Counted from the first letter of the stretch, positions 23,393 to 34,989 are shown. The stretch is DNA of 64,000 nt from Coccinella septempunctata (GCF_907165205.1 NC_058193.1:16939521-17003520), one strand, 5' to 3'. Numbers and translations are program-made. Notes: a model not told the origin generated them from the sequence alone.

Positions 23393-23749
23393 TGTTTAAG
23401 CGCGACAAAAGAGCAAGTGGACTGTATGAAATTCGAACAATAATAAAAAATCAAACGATCAAAAAGTAACACCAGAACGATAATCTGACTCACCTTTCTT
23501 TCACTTTCGACCATAAAACTTCACCGAATGTGAACGACACTCTCCAAAATTGCAACGAAAATCTACCGTCGACGATGATGCGAAAAATCTCTCTCTTCTT
23601 GATCTTCGGGGAAATATCTCTTCCCTCGAAATTCCGGTGTTGCCAGCATTACACATTGTGGTGCAAACAAGGGAAAACAAACAAGATATTCCGACATTGG
23701 TCTATTCGTTCCGAAATTCACAAACCAAAAAATATGCGAAACCCTAACA
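23393..23749 (-). repeat. BEL/Pao 5' LTR
   Basis: 357 bp. Followed on the minus strand by one base and then the primer-binding site. It carries the promoter and R/U5 functions for the element by position. The matching copy at 17410-17766 shows no difference on reading. Confidence 0.95.
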
Positions 23750-25721
23750 ACATCGAATGGAAAAACGAACGAAATATTTAGGTATCACCCTAGACAAAGG
23801 TCTAACTTGGAGAAGCCATATCAAACAAGCCGTTGACAAAACCAAGGCAGCGATGAATATGCTCTACCCGCTGATAGGTAGAAAGAGCCACATGTCAAAT
23901 GAGACAAAATTGAAAATAATCAAAGCCGTTGCTAGACCGCAACTGACTTATGGATCAGGTACTTGGGGATTCGCGGCAAAGAGCCATATACAAAGAATTC
24001 AGGCAACAGAAAACAATACAACTACGATGTGCCATAGATGCGATAGATATATCGAGATTTGAAGTGGGAAACCATCACCGAATTTATGAAGAGGAAAGCT
24101 GAAAAGTTATTCGAAACAGCGAAGGAACATCCAAACGAAGAACTCAGGAGACTAGTGGACTACGATCCGGAGGAAGACAGAGGAAGAATGAGAATTTACA
24201 AAAGGGGACCGCGAGATCAATTGAGGAGAGATTAAAATGAGAACGGAAACTTATTACAACTATTCTAAGAAGAAATATCCGAAATGGACGAACATGAAAA
24301 CCATAGCACGACAATGTGCAAGAAGAAATTAACCGATCAAGGGATAAATGGTTTATAGACAAATGCCCGGAACCAACAAAAAAACAGGTTAGGTTTAGTG
24401 GGTCGCGAACTCGGAAGAGTGAGTAACCCCACAGTGTTCCCTAGAAATGGGTTCCTCTGGGCGAGAGATAGAGCCCCGTGTTTTCACGGTCGCAGATTCC
24501 CCCTGTTATAAAAAAAAAATTGCATCGCCGTTGTCAATGATACGATAAAGCTTTGAATGTAACTCGATTATCAGCGATTTAACACCGTCTCGGACATTGC
24601 GCGTGATTCGGCTTTATAAATCGTATAATAATCTCGTTATATTAATAAATTTGTGTATATCTTCTGGTATATTACCCAAACAATATTTTACCAAGAAGAA
24701 CTCATAAATTTCATTCACTATACAGGGTCTTTCACGAGGAACCTCACCCATATTTATACGGGAAACTACTGAACGTATTTTCATGAAATTCAGCACTTAT
24801 AAGTATTTCACGATGCTGATGAAATCTAAAATATTTTCAAGGCATGAGCACCTCCGGTTTTTCCGGAAATGACGTCAACTTTCGTTTTTCAAATTAGAAC
24901 ACCATTTTTTTATTGCAGAAATAGATTCCTTAGAAAATTTCAAGTTATTTTGATGTAACATTTTACAGTTTTGGTTGGAAAATTCTCTCTGAGCGGTAAA
25001 ATTCGAAAAAAAATCGAAAATAGAGCTCCGCTGAAACAAGAATAACTTCGAGGTTTTTGGATGGAAAATTTTCATTTTTGGGATTTTTCAAGATGTAAGT
25101 TTGATGTATCCACTTTAAAAATCGAAATCGCGATTCATGATACAGGGGGTGAAAAAATCGCTTTCAAAGTTGGTGATGACAAAATCGTGAAAAATCAATT
25201 TTTTCAAATTAGAACCCCATTTTTTTATGACAGATATTGAATCTAAGTTAAAAAATAATGTGAGTGTATGCATCACACCCTTACCCTAAAGTGGATATTT
25301 TCTGAGTTATTCACAAAAAACTGTTTTTCGTCTTGAATTTTCAGCTATTTCTTTTCCCTTCACGCCAAAAAGATGAAATTTTCAGGAACGGTTACTTAAA
25401 CCATGTTTTAGATTTTACTACCCTAATATGCAAGAATGCAAGAGAAAAAAGTTACAGATTGTTCCTAAATAGATGGCGAATTTTGATTCGAATTTGTATC
25501 GGAAACCTCTTTATTTCAACTAATCGGCCATCGGTTTTCTCTCCAGTGATAAATAAATAATTCCTTATGAACCATATGCAAAAACTTACCATGTTTTACA
25601 TTCTTTTTTTTTAATGATAGATATCATTAATTACATCTGCCAAATTCCTCTTTATGCAGTAGCATTTTGTGTTTACTATTAATTTGGTGATAATTCGTAT
25701 TAAGTTCTAAAATCGATCACT

Positions 25722-26893
25722 ATGCCTAATTTTACCAATGAAGATTATTTAAATCTCATTTTACTTCATGGAGAATGTAATAAAGTTGTAGATAGAACGA
25801 TTCGACTGTTCATTGAGAGGTTTCCTGACCGACCCAGACCAACTAGAGATACCATTAACAGAACCATGACAAACTTGAGAAATGTCGGATCTTTCGTTAA
25901 GAAAACTATACACAGAGAAAAAAGTGTAGTAGAAGATGAGAACAACGAAATTACAGTTCTTGCATGTTTTCGTGTGAATCCTCAAAATTCTCTCTAAGAT
26001 GCCGAGATTGATCTGGGATTATCTCAATCGAGTGTTTGGAGAATATTAAAAAAACATAAAATGCACCCATATAAATTCAATAGGGTACAGCATTTGAAGG
26101 AAACTGATTTCGTCAGGAGAACAGAGTTTTGCGAAGCTATGATGATTCGATTGCAAGAGAATGAAAACTTTTTGGACTGTATAATTTGGACAGATGAATT
26201 TAAATTCACAAAGAATGGTTCTTTCAATAGGCATAACAGTCATTATTGGGATGAAGAGAACAACCACCACTTCAGACAATGGAACTTTCAAGAGACCTGG
26301 AGTTTCAATGTTTTTTGCGCCATCAAAAATAATGCAATTCTCGATGTTCACATTTATGATGGGACTTTAACTGGTAAGATAGAACACTACACATGTTTGC
26401 ATTATTTAAAGAATGTTCTCCCTTAGGAGATAGATATTCTGACATATTGACTCAAATAATTGAGCCGTTAGTACAGAACCATAATGACTTATGGTATCAA
26501 CAAGATGGCGCGCCTCCACACAATTCACTCAATGTGTCAAATATCCTCTACAGGCTATTTGAAGATCGATGGTTGGCGAACAATGGTCCACATCTTTGGC
26601 CACCACGTTCTACCGATTTAACTCCTTTAGACTATTATGTTTGGGGTAGAATAAAAAATATTGTCTACTCAACTCCCCTGACTGATAAAGAGGAATGCAT
26701 AGAAAGAGTCAGAAATGCGTTCAGGTTTGTTTAGATTTTTAGATTCATAGTTTTGAAACTCAATTTTGTTTTTAAACAATTTTGCAGATCTCTTCCTCCC
26801 GATGATATAAGAAGAGCAACGCACGAAGCATTCCTGAGACGTATAAATAAATGTCTAGAAATTAACGGTCAAAACTTTGAGCATCTTCTCTAG
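25722..26893 (+). pseudogene. Spliced DDE transposase of the long-TIR mariner element, broken
   Basis: It starts with ATG at 25722 (MPNFTNEDYLNLILLHGECN), an N-terminal helix-turn-helix region like DUF4817 proteins. It then has SQSSVWRILKKHKMHPY and a DDE_3-type core with IIWTDEFKF, WYQQDGAPPHNS and DLTPLDYYVWG. An in-frame stop interrupts it at 25995-25997 and a frameshift lies near 26420. A GT-AG intron of 63 bp (26725-26787) joins RNAFR to SLPPDDIRRATHEAF, and the protein ends at TAG 26891-26893. All three catalytic Asp motifs are still readable. As it stands it cannot yield a full transposase. Confidence 0.85.
26725..26787 (+). other. Probable 63-bp spliceosomal intron in the transposase gene
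   Basis: CAG|GTTTGT at the left and TTTTGCAG|A at the right bracket a T-rich stretch with in-frame stops. Removing it restores a continuous transposase-like reading across the junction. The evidence is homology-like continuity only. Confidence 0.65.
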
Positions 26894-27930
26894 TTATAAC
26901 TGCGAGAGTTTGCCATGGTTCTCCTAATAGTAACTTGAAGTCGGTTTCAAGAAGGAGTGAAAAAAGCATGGTTCAAATAACAGTTCCTGAAAATTTCATC
27001 TTTTTGGCGTGAAGGGAAAAGAAATAGCTGAAAATTCAAGACGAAAAACAGTTTTTTGTGAATAACTCAGAAAATATCCATTTTAGGGCAAGGGTGTGAT
27101 GCATACACTCACATTATTTTTTAACGTAGATTCAATATCTGCCATAAAAAAATGGGGTTCTAATTTGAAAAAATTGATTTTTCACGATTTTGTCATCCCT
27201 AACTTTGAAACCGATTTTTTCACCCCCTATATCGTGAATCGCGATTTCGATTTTTGAAGTGGATACATCAATCTTACATCTTGAAAAATCCCAAAAATGA
27301 AAATTTTCCATCCAAAAACCTCGAAGTTATTCTTGTTTCAGCGGAGCTCTATTTTAGATTTTTTTTTCGAATTTTCCCGCTCAGAGAGAATTTTTCAACC
27401 AAAACTGAAAAATGTTACATCAAAATAACTTGAAATTTTCTAAGGAATCTATTTCTGCAATAAAAAAATGGTGTTCTAATTTGAAAAACGGAAGTTGACG
27501 TCATTTCCGGAAAAACCGGAGGTGCTCATGCCTTGAAAATATTTTAGATTTCATCAGCATCGTGAAATACTTATAAGTGCTGAATTCCAAGAAAATACGT
27601 TCAGTAGTTTCCCGTATAAATATGGGTGAGCTTCCTCGTGAAAGACCCTATATAATCGTGGCACACAGAAAAGTAACGTGGTATGAAAAAAATCATAACT
27701 TTGAAAAAAAAAGACATTTTCGTATTAAATTGTTTTGATATTTTTTTCAGAATAGTCAACAGCTTCTCTATGAGGTTTTTAAGGATAATCCATTCATTCT
27801 GGGAGACCCTGTATAGATATTCACAGAAAGAGTAGAAATTGAAAATAGGGGGCTCGATCATTCAAAATCAGGAATGTGAAATTTCTGGTGAAAAACAGAA
27901 ATTTTCACGAAAAAGCACAAAATTATAATA

Positions 27931-28426
27931 CAGTACAATCGCGTTAATATGAACACAAAAAATTCCGGCTTGTTCATATTACAGGAACTGTTCATATTTC
28001 TGAAAGTCAAGAAAAATAATTTTTTTACAGGTTCTCTAGGTTTTTTTCTTACTGAGTACAAAAATATCGATGATAATTATACATAAAAAGTCTACTGAAA
28101 AAGAAAAACCAGATATTCAAAAAATAAAAAATTAAAGTTAATTATAATGACTTATCTTTTGTGGAGAAAAAAGATGTTATTTTAGACTGAGTTTTTAGAC
28201 TTCGCGAAAAATTTCGATAAAACCGCTGTTTCATGTATGTTTTTCAGGGTAAGTATCACAATTAAACTAACGATAAATCGTGAAAACAAATTCATTCCTT
28301 GGAATAAAATAGACAAGTTGAGATTCTACTTTGTTCATATTACAAGGTACTCCATACAAAAAATTTTGTGTTCATATTACGGAGTGGTTCATATGACCGC
28401 GTGTTCATATTAACGCGATTGTACTC
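27931..28426. mobile_element. pogo/Tigger-like MITE
   Basis: Ends CAGTACAATCGCGTTAATAT and, reversed, GAGTACAATCGCGTTAATAT are followed by GAACAC on both sides. TA flanks each side (27929-27930 and 28427-28428). The word GTTCATATTA recurs several times near both ends. 496 bp, no coding capacity. CAGTACA ends with TA duplication are typical of pogo-like elements. Confidence 0.75.
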
Positions 28427-28428
28427 TA

Positions 28429-29266
28429 GTCATAATCGGATAATGAAACGCCAACACGAAATTTTGCAAATACGGCATTTCGCACCGGCTCATTCTAATT
28501 ATGATATTGGGGGTGAATCTGAACTTTTTGGATCCTGAGAATGACAGATTATAATAAGACATAGAACGTTCAATATTATCTTATGATATGACGCGGTTTT
28601 CGACACATTACGCCTCCTGCAAATTGAATCTGGTTTGACGTCCAATATTCTGTTTGCTTTTGATTTGGTGGTGAGAAGTTATTAGTCTGCCACTCGTGCA
28701 ACATTGTTTGCGGTGTGCCATATGCACGCAGTTGTTCACCCCTGTTTCAACACCATGTTGCTTCCTGAAGGCATCCTTGACGCAGGAAACGATTCCGTAA
28801 TCCCCAAATTGATATTAGCACGTCACGTGAGATATGCGGAATTTCAGTTGCAGTATTTGACGTTTGAAACAAACCAATATGCCGAATGGGTTAAATTGAT
28901 ACTGAGACTATAAATTTGAAAAGACAGAGATAATGATAAAAATAAAAATTTATACCTTAATGATTTTCGAGAGTGATTTTCTCGATACAGTTGCTCTTCT
29001 CCCCCTCTTCTTTACTTTCAGGCAGTTCCTTGAATATTCTCAAGTAATCTCTCTTTAAAGGCTTGATACTTTTCTGAAGGATATTTTTTTCAAATAGCAT
29101 GAAAATTCAGCATTGCTCAGGTGACTATATTAAAATATTGTGTATAGAAAGTTGTTGCGTCTTTTTATCATGAAAAGCAGTAAAACACATGAGTTGGAGT
29201 AGATTGTAGATTTTTTTGGTTATAGAAACCTTGAAAGAATATAATCTAGAATACTAACTATAAATA
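28429..29266. other. TPST intron, no clear element
   Basis: No recognised gene or element ends. A 69-codon open frame at 28704-28913 has no family resemblance that I can see. Confidence 0.4.
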
Positions 29267-29274
29267 GTGTTCAA

Positions 29275-30238
29275 TAAGATGTCTAAAACACTGGTGTGTG
29301 CACTTGTCACTTTTTGCAAGCATCAACATTTCAGAAAACCGGGGATATGGGATCAGTTTCGTGGCCGCGCCACCATGTCATTTGCTTCATTCTATCCTTG
29401 TTCTACCAAAGGAAGTCCAATGATACTCTTTCGTTTTATTTTGTTTTGCGTTTTGCGAATGTCGATTCACGAGTTCGAAATATGAACTGGCCCATTTTGT
29501 CAGCTGTTAAGGAATATTTGTCACTTACAGTTTAATTTTCGTTGTAAAAACAAATCTGTCAATATTTCAACACTATGGAATAAGGGTTCGAAGGAGGATT
29601 TACTGTTCTTCTTCAAGATAATTTCCGTTTGACAACTTGAATTCGTGAGGGGGGTAATTCAATATGATTTTAATAAAACATAGTTGATTGGTCAAACAAT
29701 ATATTCAGTTGACAGAAAGGGAATTTTCACTATATCTACTCAGGAAGAATATTTGAAGTAACGAGACTCGAATAGATTTATGTATTCCTGATTTTCAATA
29801 CATGCTCACAATTCACATTAGGTATTTCCAATACAGTTTCTTTGAAATATTGCTGAAGTTTCCATAAAAATTAGCTATATCGGCCCCGAATGTTCGTTCA
29901 TGTGATTTGGTTCTGCTTCAAATTTCAACAACACCGAATTCTTAGCTGTAGTTCTCCATTGTCCATACAGAAGCTGAACTTACTGAACGACATGTTGAAT
30001 AAATGAATGTTCTACACCCCTTTCTCGAAACTAATATATTTTCACACACCAATAATAAATACAACATATTCGTACATCTTAGGAAAGTATTCAAATTATT
30101 TTCAAATATCAATTGACAATGCTCTGTCAAATTCTAAACAGCGCTACCTACAGTGGGAAAAACGAAATTGATCCAATATCCCCAGGAAATTAAAAACAAA
30201 ATCGAATCAGTGAATACAACAGAGTTTTAGACATCTTA
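29275..30238. mobile_element. hAT-like non-autonomous element, family A copy 2
   Basis: Ends TAAGATGTCTAAAACACTGG and, reversed, TAAGATGTCTAAAACTCTG. A perfect 8-bp duplication GTGTTCAA flanks it (29267-29274 and 30239-30246). The interior is the reverse complement of the copy at 13250-14220 with few changes. 964 bp, no transposase. This copy fixes the family's ends and duplication length. Confidence 0.85.
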
Positions 30239-30806
30239 GTGTTCAATTAGCAGCCAATGGAAATGAAAATCTCATAGAAACAAAAACATCTACCTCGGTA
30301 TCATTGGCAACGGTACCTCATACCCAAGAAAAAAAGGTCCATTTCGTCGGCATCAGTGTAGGACCTTGTATCTACAATTTCTGAATTCTGATTACGATTT
30401 TTGTGATTGAAATGTATTCAATAAAGAAGCCTGCCGTCTATGGAGCAGGGATTTCGGTACCTACTCAAAATCAATTAAAACTTATGTGAAACCTCCACAC
30501 ATGTGATTTTTGACCAATCAGAACGTGTATTTCTTACAGATCATCATCGCAACGGATGAATTTTATTGGAAATTTTTTCCTCGTGGGTACCCAACAGCGA
30601 ATTATACTGAAAATGTTTTTGACGTTTATAATGACAGAATATTTTTTTGACAATCTAATTTGTATGATAATTTTACATGCTAATTTTGATTCATTTCAAC
30701 TACAATATTAAATGTTTTCTAAATTTTTAGGACCATCATGATTAATGTTTACATTAAAAACGCAATTATTATATACTGTGAGAAGTGGATTAATGTCTGA
30801 AAATTA

Positions 30807-30870
30807 AATATCAATGAATATGTTAACGGCAATAATTTGTCTGCACGCCGTTAACATATTCATTGATATT
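30807..30870. repeat. Perfect 24-bp inverted repeat (hairpin)
   Basis: The arms at 30807-30830 and 30847-30870 are exact reverse complements around a 16-base loop. The left arm contains GAATATGTTAACGGC. ATTATATACTGTG lies on both outer sides as a direct repeat. The hairpin overlaps the C-terminal codons of the Crypton-like remnant. Confidence 0.9.
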
Positions 30871-31985
30871 ATATACTGTGGCAGATTGATTGGAAGTAGC
30901 TTCTTCTTGATTTAGAGATTCTTGGATTGTCTTTGCCGAAGTTGAAGCAAACCTCATTTCGTCAATTATATCCTGATGATGGCCCGAAACAATTTGCAGA
31001 TATGGTTTTATGGAGTGACTGCTACCATGCCCTGTTATTTTAATTAATTGGTGTTCTCCAATTCCCGTTTTGGCTAAAGTTGTGGCCTTGCAGAATAATT
31101 TCTTATCTTGATCTTGTTGACATCGATTCCAATCACCGATGATATTGTATTTTGTGCAAACGGGCTGTTCTTGTACAAGTCTTTGGAATTGGGGTGCTGC
31201 CAGTTTGGATTTCGAGTTAAAAATAAACGATTCGTCTTGATGAGTGTGTCTCGCTTGCTTCTTAGTTTTTTGAACAGTCTTACTGGGCATTATTCTTCAT
31301 TGACTGTATTCGGTTTTAGCCACTTACTATGGGCCATTCTTTTGAACCTCCTTCGGTGGTCTTGGACCAAGGGGAACCAACAGGACGCATAGAGATACGT
31401 CCAGTTGGTTCCTCTTGATTGTCAATTTCCTCCACGAAATATTCTATTGTAGCTGCCGCTCCCTCATTTCCTCTCCAGGCCAATTCATGAGCAGCAATGT
31501 GAAAGAACTTTCTTTGCAATCCTTCCGGAGTGTTTTCGTCCCAAAGCTCAATAATCTTTCCCAATTCGTCTGGTGATAGTGCGGATGAGCTTGCCTTTCT
31601 CTTAGTTGGATCTATTTGTAGCTTTCGACGTTTAGCATTTTTTGCAGCTCTTGCGTTTACTGATTCTATGTCAGAGAATGGATAAAATTTGCGATTATAC
31701 CTTTCGAAAAATATTCCTGCAACTGCTTAGCTGTACAGTTCCATAGAACTTTGATAACACTTTCCCCGTAGTCTTCAGAGTTCTTTTTTCGCATGTCTTC
31801 AAGAATAAACGACAGTGCTTCGACAGGTATCTCCGCTTCGAAATTATATACTTCTTCGGCGCAAAAGTTTATAAACTGCTTCCATACACTTGCCTTCGAT
31901 TTCCTAGTATTCACGGGTGTCAACTGCTTAATATTCTGGCGAATATTTTCTTTACTTTCTTGACATTTTTCTACGTCGTGCTGTT
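30823..31985 (-). pseudogene. Crypton-like tyrosine recombinase remnant 2
   Basis: On the minus strand, broken frames give SKASVWKQFINFCAEE and EALSFILEDMRKKN (N-terminal core-binding part). A shifted frame follows with FYPFSDIESVNARAAKNAK and KRRKLQIDPTKRK, then LQRKFFHIAAHELAWRGNEG (first catalytic Arg region) and an ISMRPV..SKTTEGGSK stretch. The last frame has TGIGEHQLIKITGHGSSHSI followed by KPYLQI (the His-to-Tyr end of the catalytic domain). This is the order of a Crypton-type YR. Frameshifts lie near 31680 and 31320. Upstream, sequence continues readable to ~31985 and stops close to the family J element. It is more complete than the remnant at 14.6-15.5 kb and belongs to a different subfamily. 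Confidence 0.65.
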
Positions 31986-32013
31986 TTTGACAAATTCAAA
32001 ACAGAAATAATTT

Positions 32014-33025
32014 CTATACTCCATTCACTTTTATTTTAGCACGCGGTTGGCCATGGAAATTTGACACATTCCACTCAGTATAGTACGAAAATGTGGGGTT
32101 ATGACGCTTGTCGAAACATTTTTTGGTTTTAAATCAGCGCTACGTTGTCCGTTCTACGTAAAAGTCTCAGTAATTATGTATTTTATCAATATGTTGAATC
32201 ACTTCGGAAAATATAAAGTCGAAAATATGTGAATGGGTATCTGTAAAAGGAATTAACGGATAATTAAAATAATGTTAAATTCTTCAACAAAAAATCATCT
32301 TGCATCAATGGAAGTCAAAATAATTAAGGGAAGTTTCAAGGCAATTTCACATAAATTAACAATTAACAGTACAACTGGCTCGTATTTATGGCTGTTTATT
32401 TTTAATACTTTATACGAATATAATATATGTATAATAATAATAATTATTATATATTTACTGATCCCTTTAGACAACCACTATGTATAGTACAAGTTAAATG
32501 AAAAATAGAAAAATAAATTTTCTGGAACTTATTTTACAATGACATCCATCGAAAATTCTGTAGTATTTTTTTGCATTAGTTAACCCTAAAATGAAATTCT
32601 AAAATGCAGCCACTTTTTCGGGTCTCCCAATAGTAGGAAATTCGTTGTCATCCTCTTTATTCACAATCTTTTTGATTATGGAAACATTCAGCTACAATAT
32701 AAGTCGTTTAGTTTCAGATGAAACATTATATAAATTCACTTACATTGAATATGTTCGCTACCGTCTGATATATTGTAGATATTAGAATATCGGGGTTACC
32801 TACAATTTGAACGAGCGGACCTCAATTCTAAATAGCACTTTCTGAAACTCTGTCTTCGTGTCTTCTCTCTTTTTCAATAATTTTTCGGCTTTTTTGTAAC
32901 GTTAGTTCTGGCAACGGCGTTAGGACATTAACGACATGTCATGAGTGCCAACCTTAGTTCGTTCTAGTTTCAAAAACTTGAGAAAATTATTTCATGGCCA
33001 TCCGAGTGTTAAAATAAATGTGAAT
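32014..33025. mobile_element. ~1-kb MITE, family J copy 1
   Basis: TTTATTTTAGCACGCGGTTG at the left mirrors TTTATTTTAACACTCGGATG at the right (other strand), each followed by GCCATG. An inverted copy lies at 39339-40345; shared inner segments include CTGGCTCGTATTTATGGCTG and GGGTCTCCCAATAG. No coding frame. Confidence 0.7.
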
Positions 33026-34101
33026 GTGATGAAGACGAAAATTGATGTTGATGATAAACACATTTGGTGTGGAATTATCTTACCGAATACCACACGAGAT
33101 CAAATTAAATCCGGAAATTTTTTGATCTCTAGTGTTATTACTATATAGTGATAATTTTTTTATTTTTTTTGAAAGAAGGTTTTTAGTGTCCCCTGTAAAA
33201 TTAGGTTTTATGCAGTTACAAGGGCCATCACTGATGCCGACGATTTATATCTACAGACATCCGAAGTTACCGTTAATTGTGTCTGCACTCGGAAGGCAAA
33301 AATAAGCAAAACAGTTCGCACTGACGTGACGTGGCATCAAAAGCCGACGAAAAAAATTGACTTGAGCCTATTTGCGTTGAGAAAAATTGGTTATTCCAAT
33401 TGCTATTCCGAAGTTGAAAGAATCGATTTCATAGTCGATTTTTTCGACTCGGTCATCTCGAAAGTTTAAAATACCTAGAAGATTTTTGAGAAAGTTTCGA
33501 CCAGTTATACTTTCTGTGAAAAAACTCTCTTTTAAAAATACCATAAAAATAAAGATTTCAATTACAAATGAAAAAAAAATCGAAACTGAATTCTTTATTA
33601 AAGAGGAATTCCCTTCACTCATAATGCATTCGAGATTTATACGACGCAACACAGAAATCATTTCATAGTAAGAGAATTTAAATAATTACCTACGGCCATT
33701 CTATCTAAATTTCCAAACGTGTGCATGTTGTGACATGCCTTTACCCTTTATAACTTGCGGCAAATGGGCAGTTCACAAGATCGTCGAAGCCCGATGGCCC
33801 GGTATTCACGTTTTCGAGATGTGCGTGTTTCCAGTCCCTAATGGCACAAAAACACTGCCGGTTTTTATTGTACTCAAAGGACGTAGTCACCATCAGATAC
33901 ACGGAGTAATTTATAACCGACTGCATCTATATGCCATACGAGATTGGCCCTTGCTAGGAACGGAGCTCTGATAATACCACCACGAGGATGAATACTTCAA
34001 TCTCATGCTAGGGCAGTCGACGAATTTGTTTGGATTTAGTGTGATTTGTTTTTTTATGAGAATGTGAGATGCAGGTTCGTTTCTCACTAACACTGCTTGT
34101 G
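33026..34101. other. TPST intron, no clear element
   Basis: No recognised gene. A 78-codon frame at 33735-33971 and its antisense are unrecognised. Confidence 0.35.
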
Positions 34102-34284
34102 TATACAGGGTGTTTCAAGAGTAGTTGGCCATACCATAGCCTAATGGTGAATGCAGGTCATTCAAGCCTTTCAGAAAATTTACTTGTTTTGTATCCTACG
34201 GCTATTAGTTTTGGAGATACGGGGTGATTGTGGAACATTGGCTTAAATTCAATAAATGATAACAGGAATTTGGATTTTTTTTAA

Positions 34285-34565
34285 AAGGTGTATACTTCTG
34301 AGACATCTACAACTTTTCCTACGTTTCGGACATTATTTGTCCATTCTCAAGGCTCGTTATAACTCTTAAAAAATATTCGAACATAAACAATTAACCTTTG
34401 ATCCAAATACAAAACCAAAATTCATTGCCGAGATAGAATATTTTTTAAGAGTTATAACGAGCCGAGTAACGAGCCTTGAGAGAGAACAAATAACGAGACA
34501 AATAATGTCCGAAACGTTGGCAAAGTTGCAGATGTCTCAGAATAAAAGTTTACACCTTTTTAAAA
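34285..34565. repeat. Inverted repeat with ~85-bp arms
   Basis: GTGTATACTTCTGAGACATC..TCGTTATAACTCTTAAAAAATA is mirrored by ATATTTTTTAAGAGTTATAA..GATGTCTCAGAATAAAAG. The right arm carries an extra ~25 bases (repeated ACGAGCC/ACGAG). It is a palindromic MITE or foldback within element M. Confidence 0.7.
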
Positions 34566-34989
34566 AATTACAAATTGAATTAATTGAATATGGATGCGAT
34601 CACTCAATAAATTGGCCAGAATTTGCGCTAGCTATAATTCTAGACTGTAAGGTCCGATTTCGATCAAATTTCATAGGTTTGTTCACTTCAGAAAGCTCTC
34701 TCAAACGGCTTATGAAATATTTTCAAGGCAGTTTCAGGACAGTACTCGGATAATCATGATCTTCCTCTCAAGCCTCAAAATCTAAATTTTTCACGTCCCT
34801 TATAAAAATTTAGTTATTGCCATGAAAAACTATATAATTAATAAAAATAATAAAAATAAAAAAGAACTCCATCAAGTAGTTTGTGTTGCTAATAGTTTTA
34901 CACCATTAAAGCTACAGCAGGACCAATTGGAAACCGAACACTCTGCAGAAACTGATTGGCAAACCTTTGCATGGAAGGCACATATCGCA

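Larger units (their letters stand above)
17410..23749 (-). mobile_element. Complete BEL/Pao LTR retrotransposon
   Basis: Two 357-bp LTRs (17410-17766 and 23393-23749) look identical on direct reading and have TG..CA ends. ACATC flanks both sides (17405-17409 and 23750-23754), a 5-bp duplication typical of BEL/Pao. On the minus strand the 5' LTR is the right-hand one. The primer-binding site TGGTCCATTCGGCGCC starts one base inside it (23391 downward). A single gag-pol frame fills the interior, interrupted by one stop at the integrase boundary. The element is inserted in the Jockey fragment. Identical LTRs point to very recent insertion. Confidence 0.95.
17167..24519 (+). mobile_element. 5'-truncated Jockey-type non-LTR retrotransposon, split by a BEL element
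   Basis: An exact 11-bp duplication, TTGCATCGCCG, flanks the element at 17156-17166 and 24520-24530. It ends in a short A run. Minus the internal LTR element it is only ~1 kb. The preserved part starts within the RT domain at QGSVLGPLLYNIYIHDIPKS, jumps to the EAIDEMNDWCIKWKIKLNG region, and resumes after the BEL insertion with KYLGITLDKGLTWRSHIKQA and the C-terminal LKWETITEF..PRDQLRRD before a stop near 24234. The catalytic YADD segment is deleted and frameshifts occur, so it is dead. This pattern is typical of Jockey-clade elements in insects. Confidence 0.85.
24721..27652 (+). mobile_element. Tc1/mariner-type element with ~0.69-kb terminal inverted repeats
   Basis: The left end TACAGGGTCTTTCACGAGGA mirrors the right end (TATAGGGTCTTTCACGAGGA on the other strand). 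TA flanks each side (24719-24720 and 27653-27654). The inverted repeats run 24721-~25406 and ~26966-27652, nearly identical for some 686 bp. Between them lies a transposase frame on the plus strand. The element sits ~190 bp beyond the Jockey insertion. Terminal repeats of this size are unusual for the superfamily. Confidence 0.9.

Noticed and set aside
28704..28913. A 69-codon frame considered as a host exon
   Set aside because: No splice context or family similarity could be recognised.
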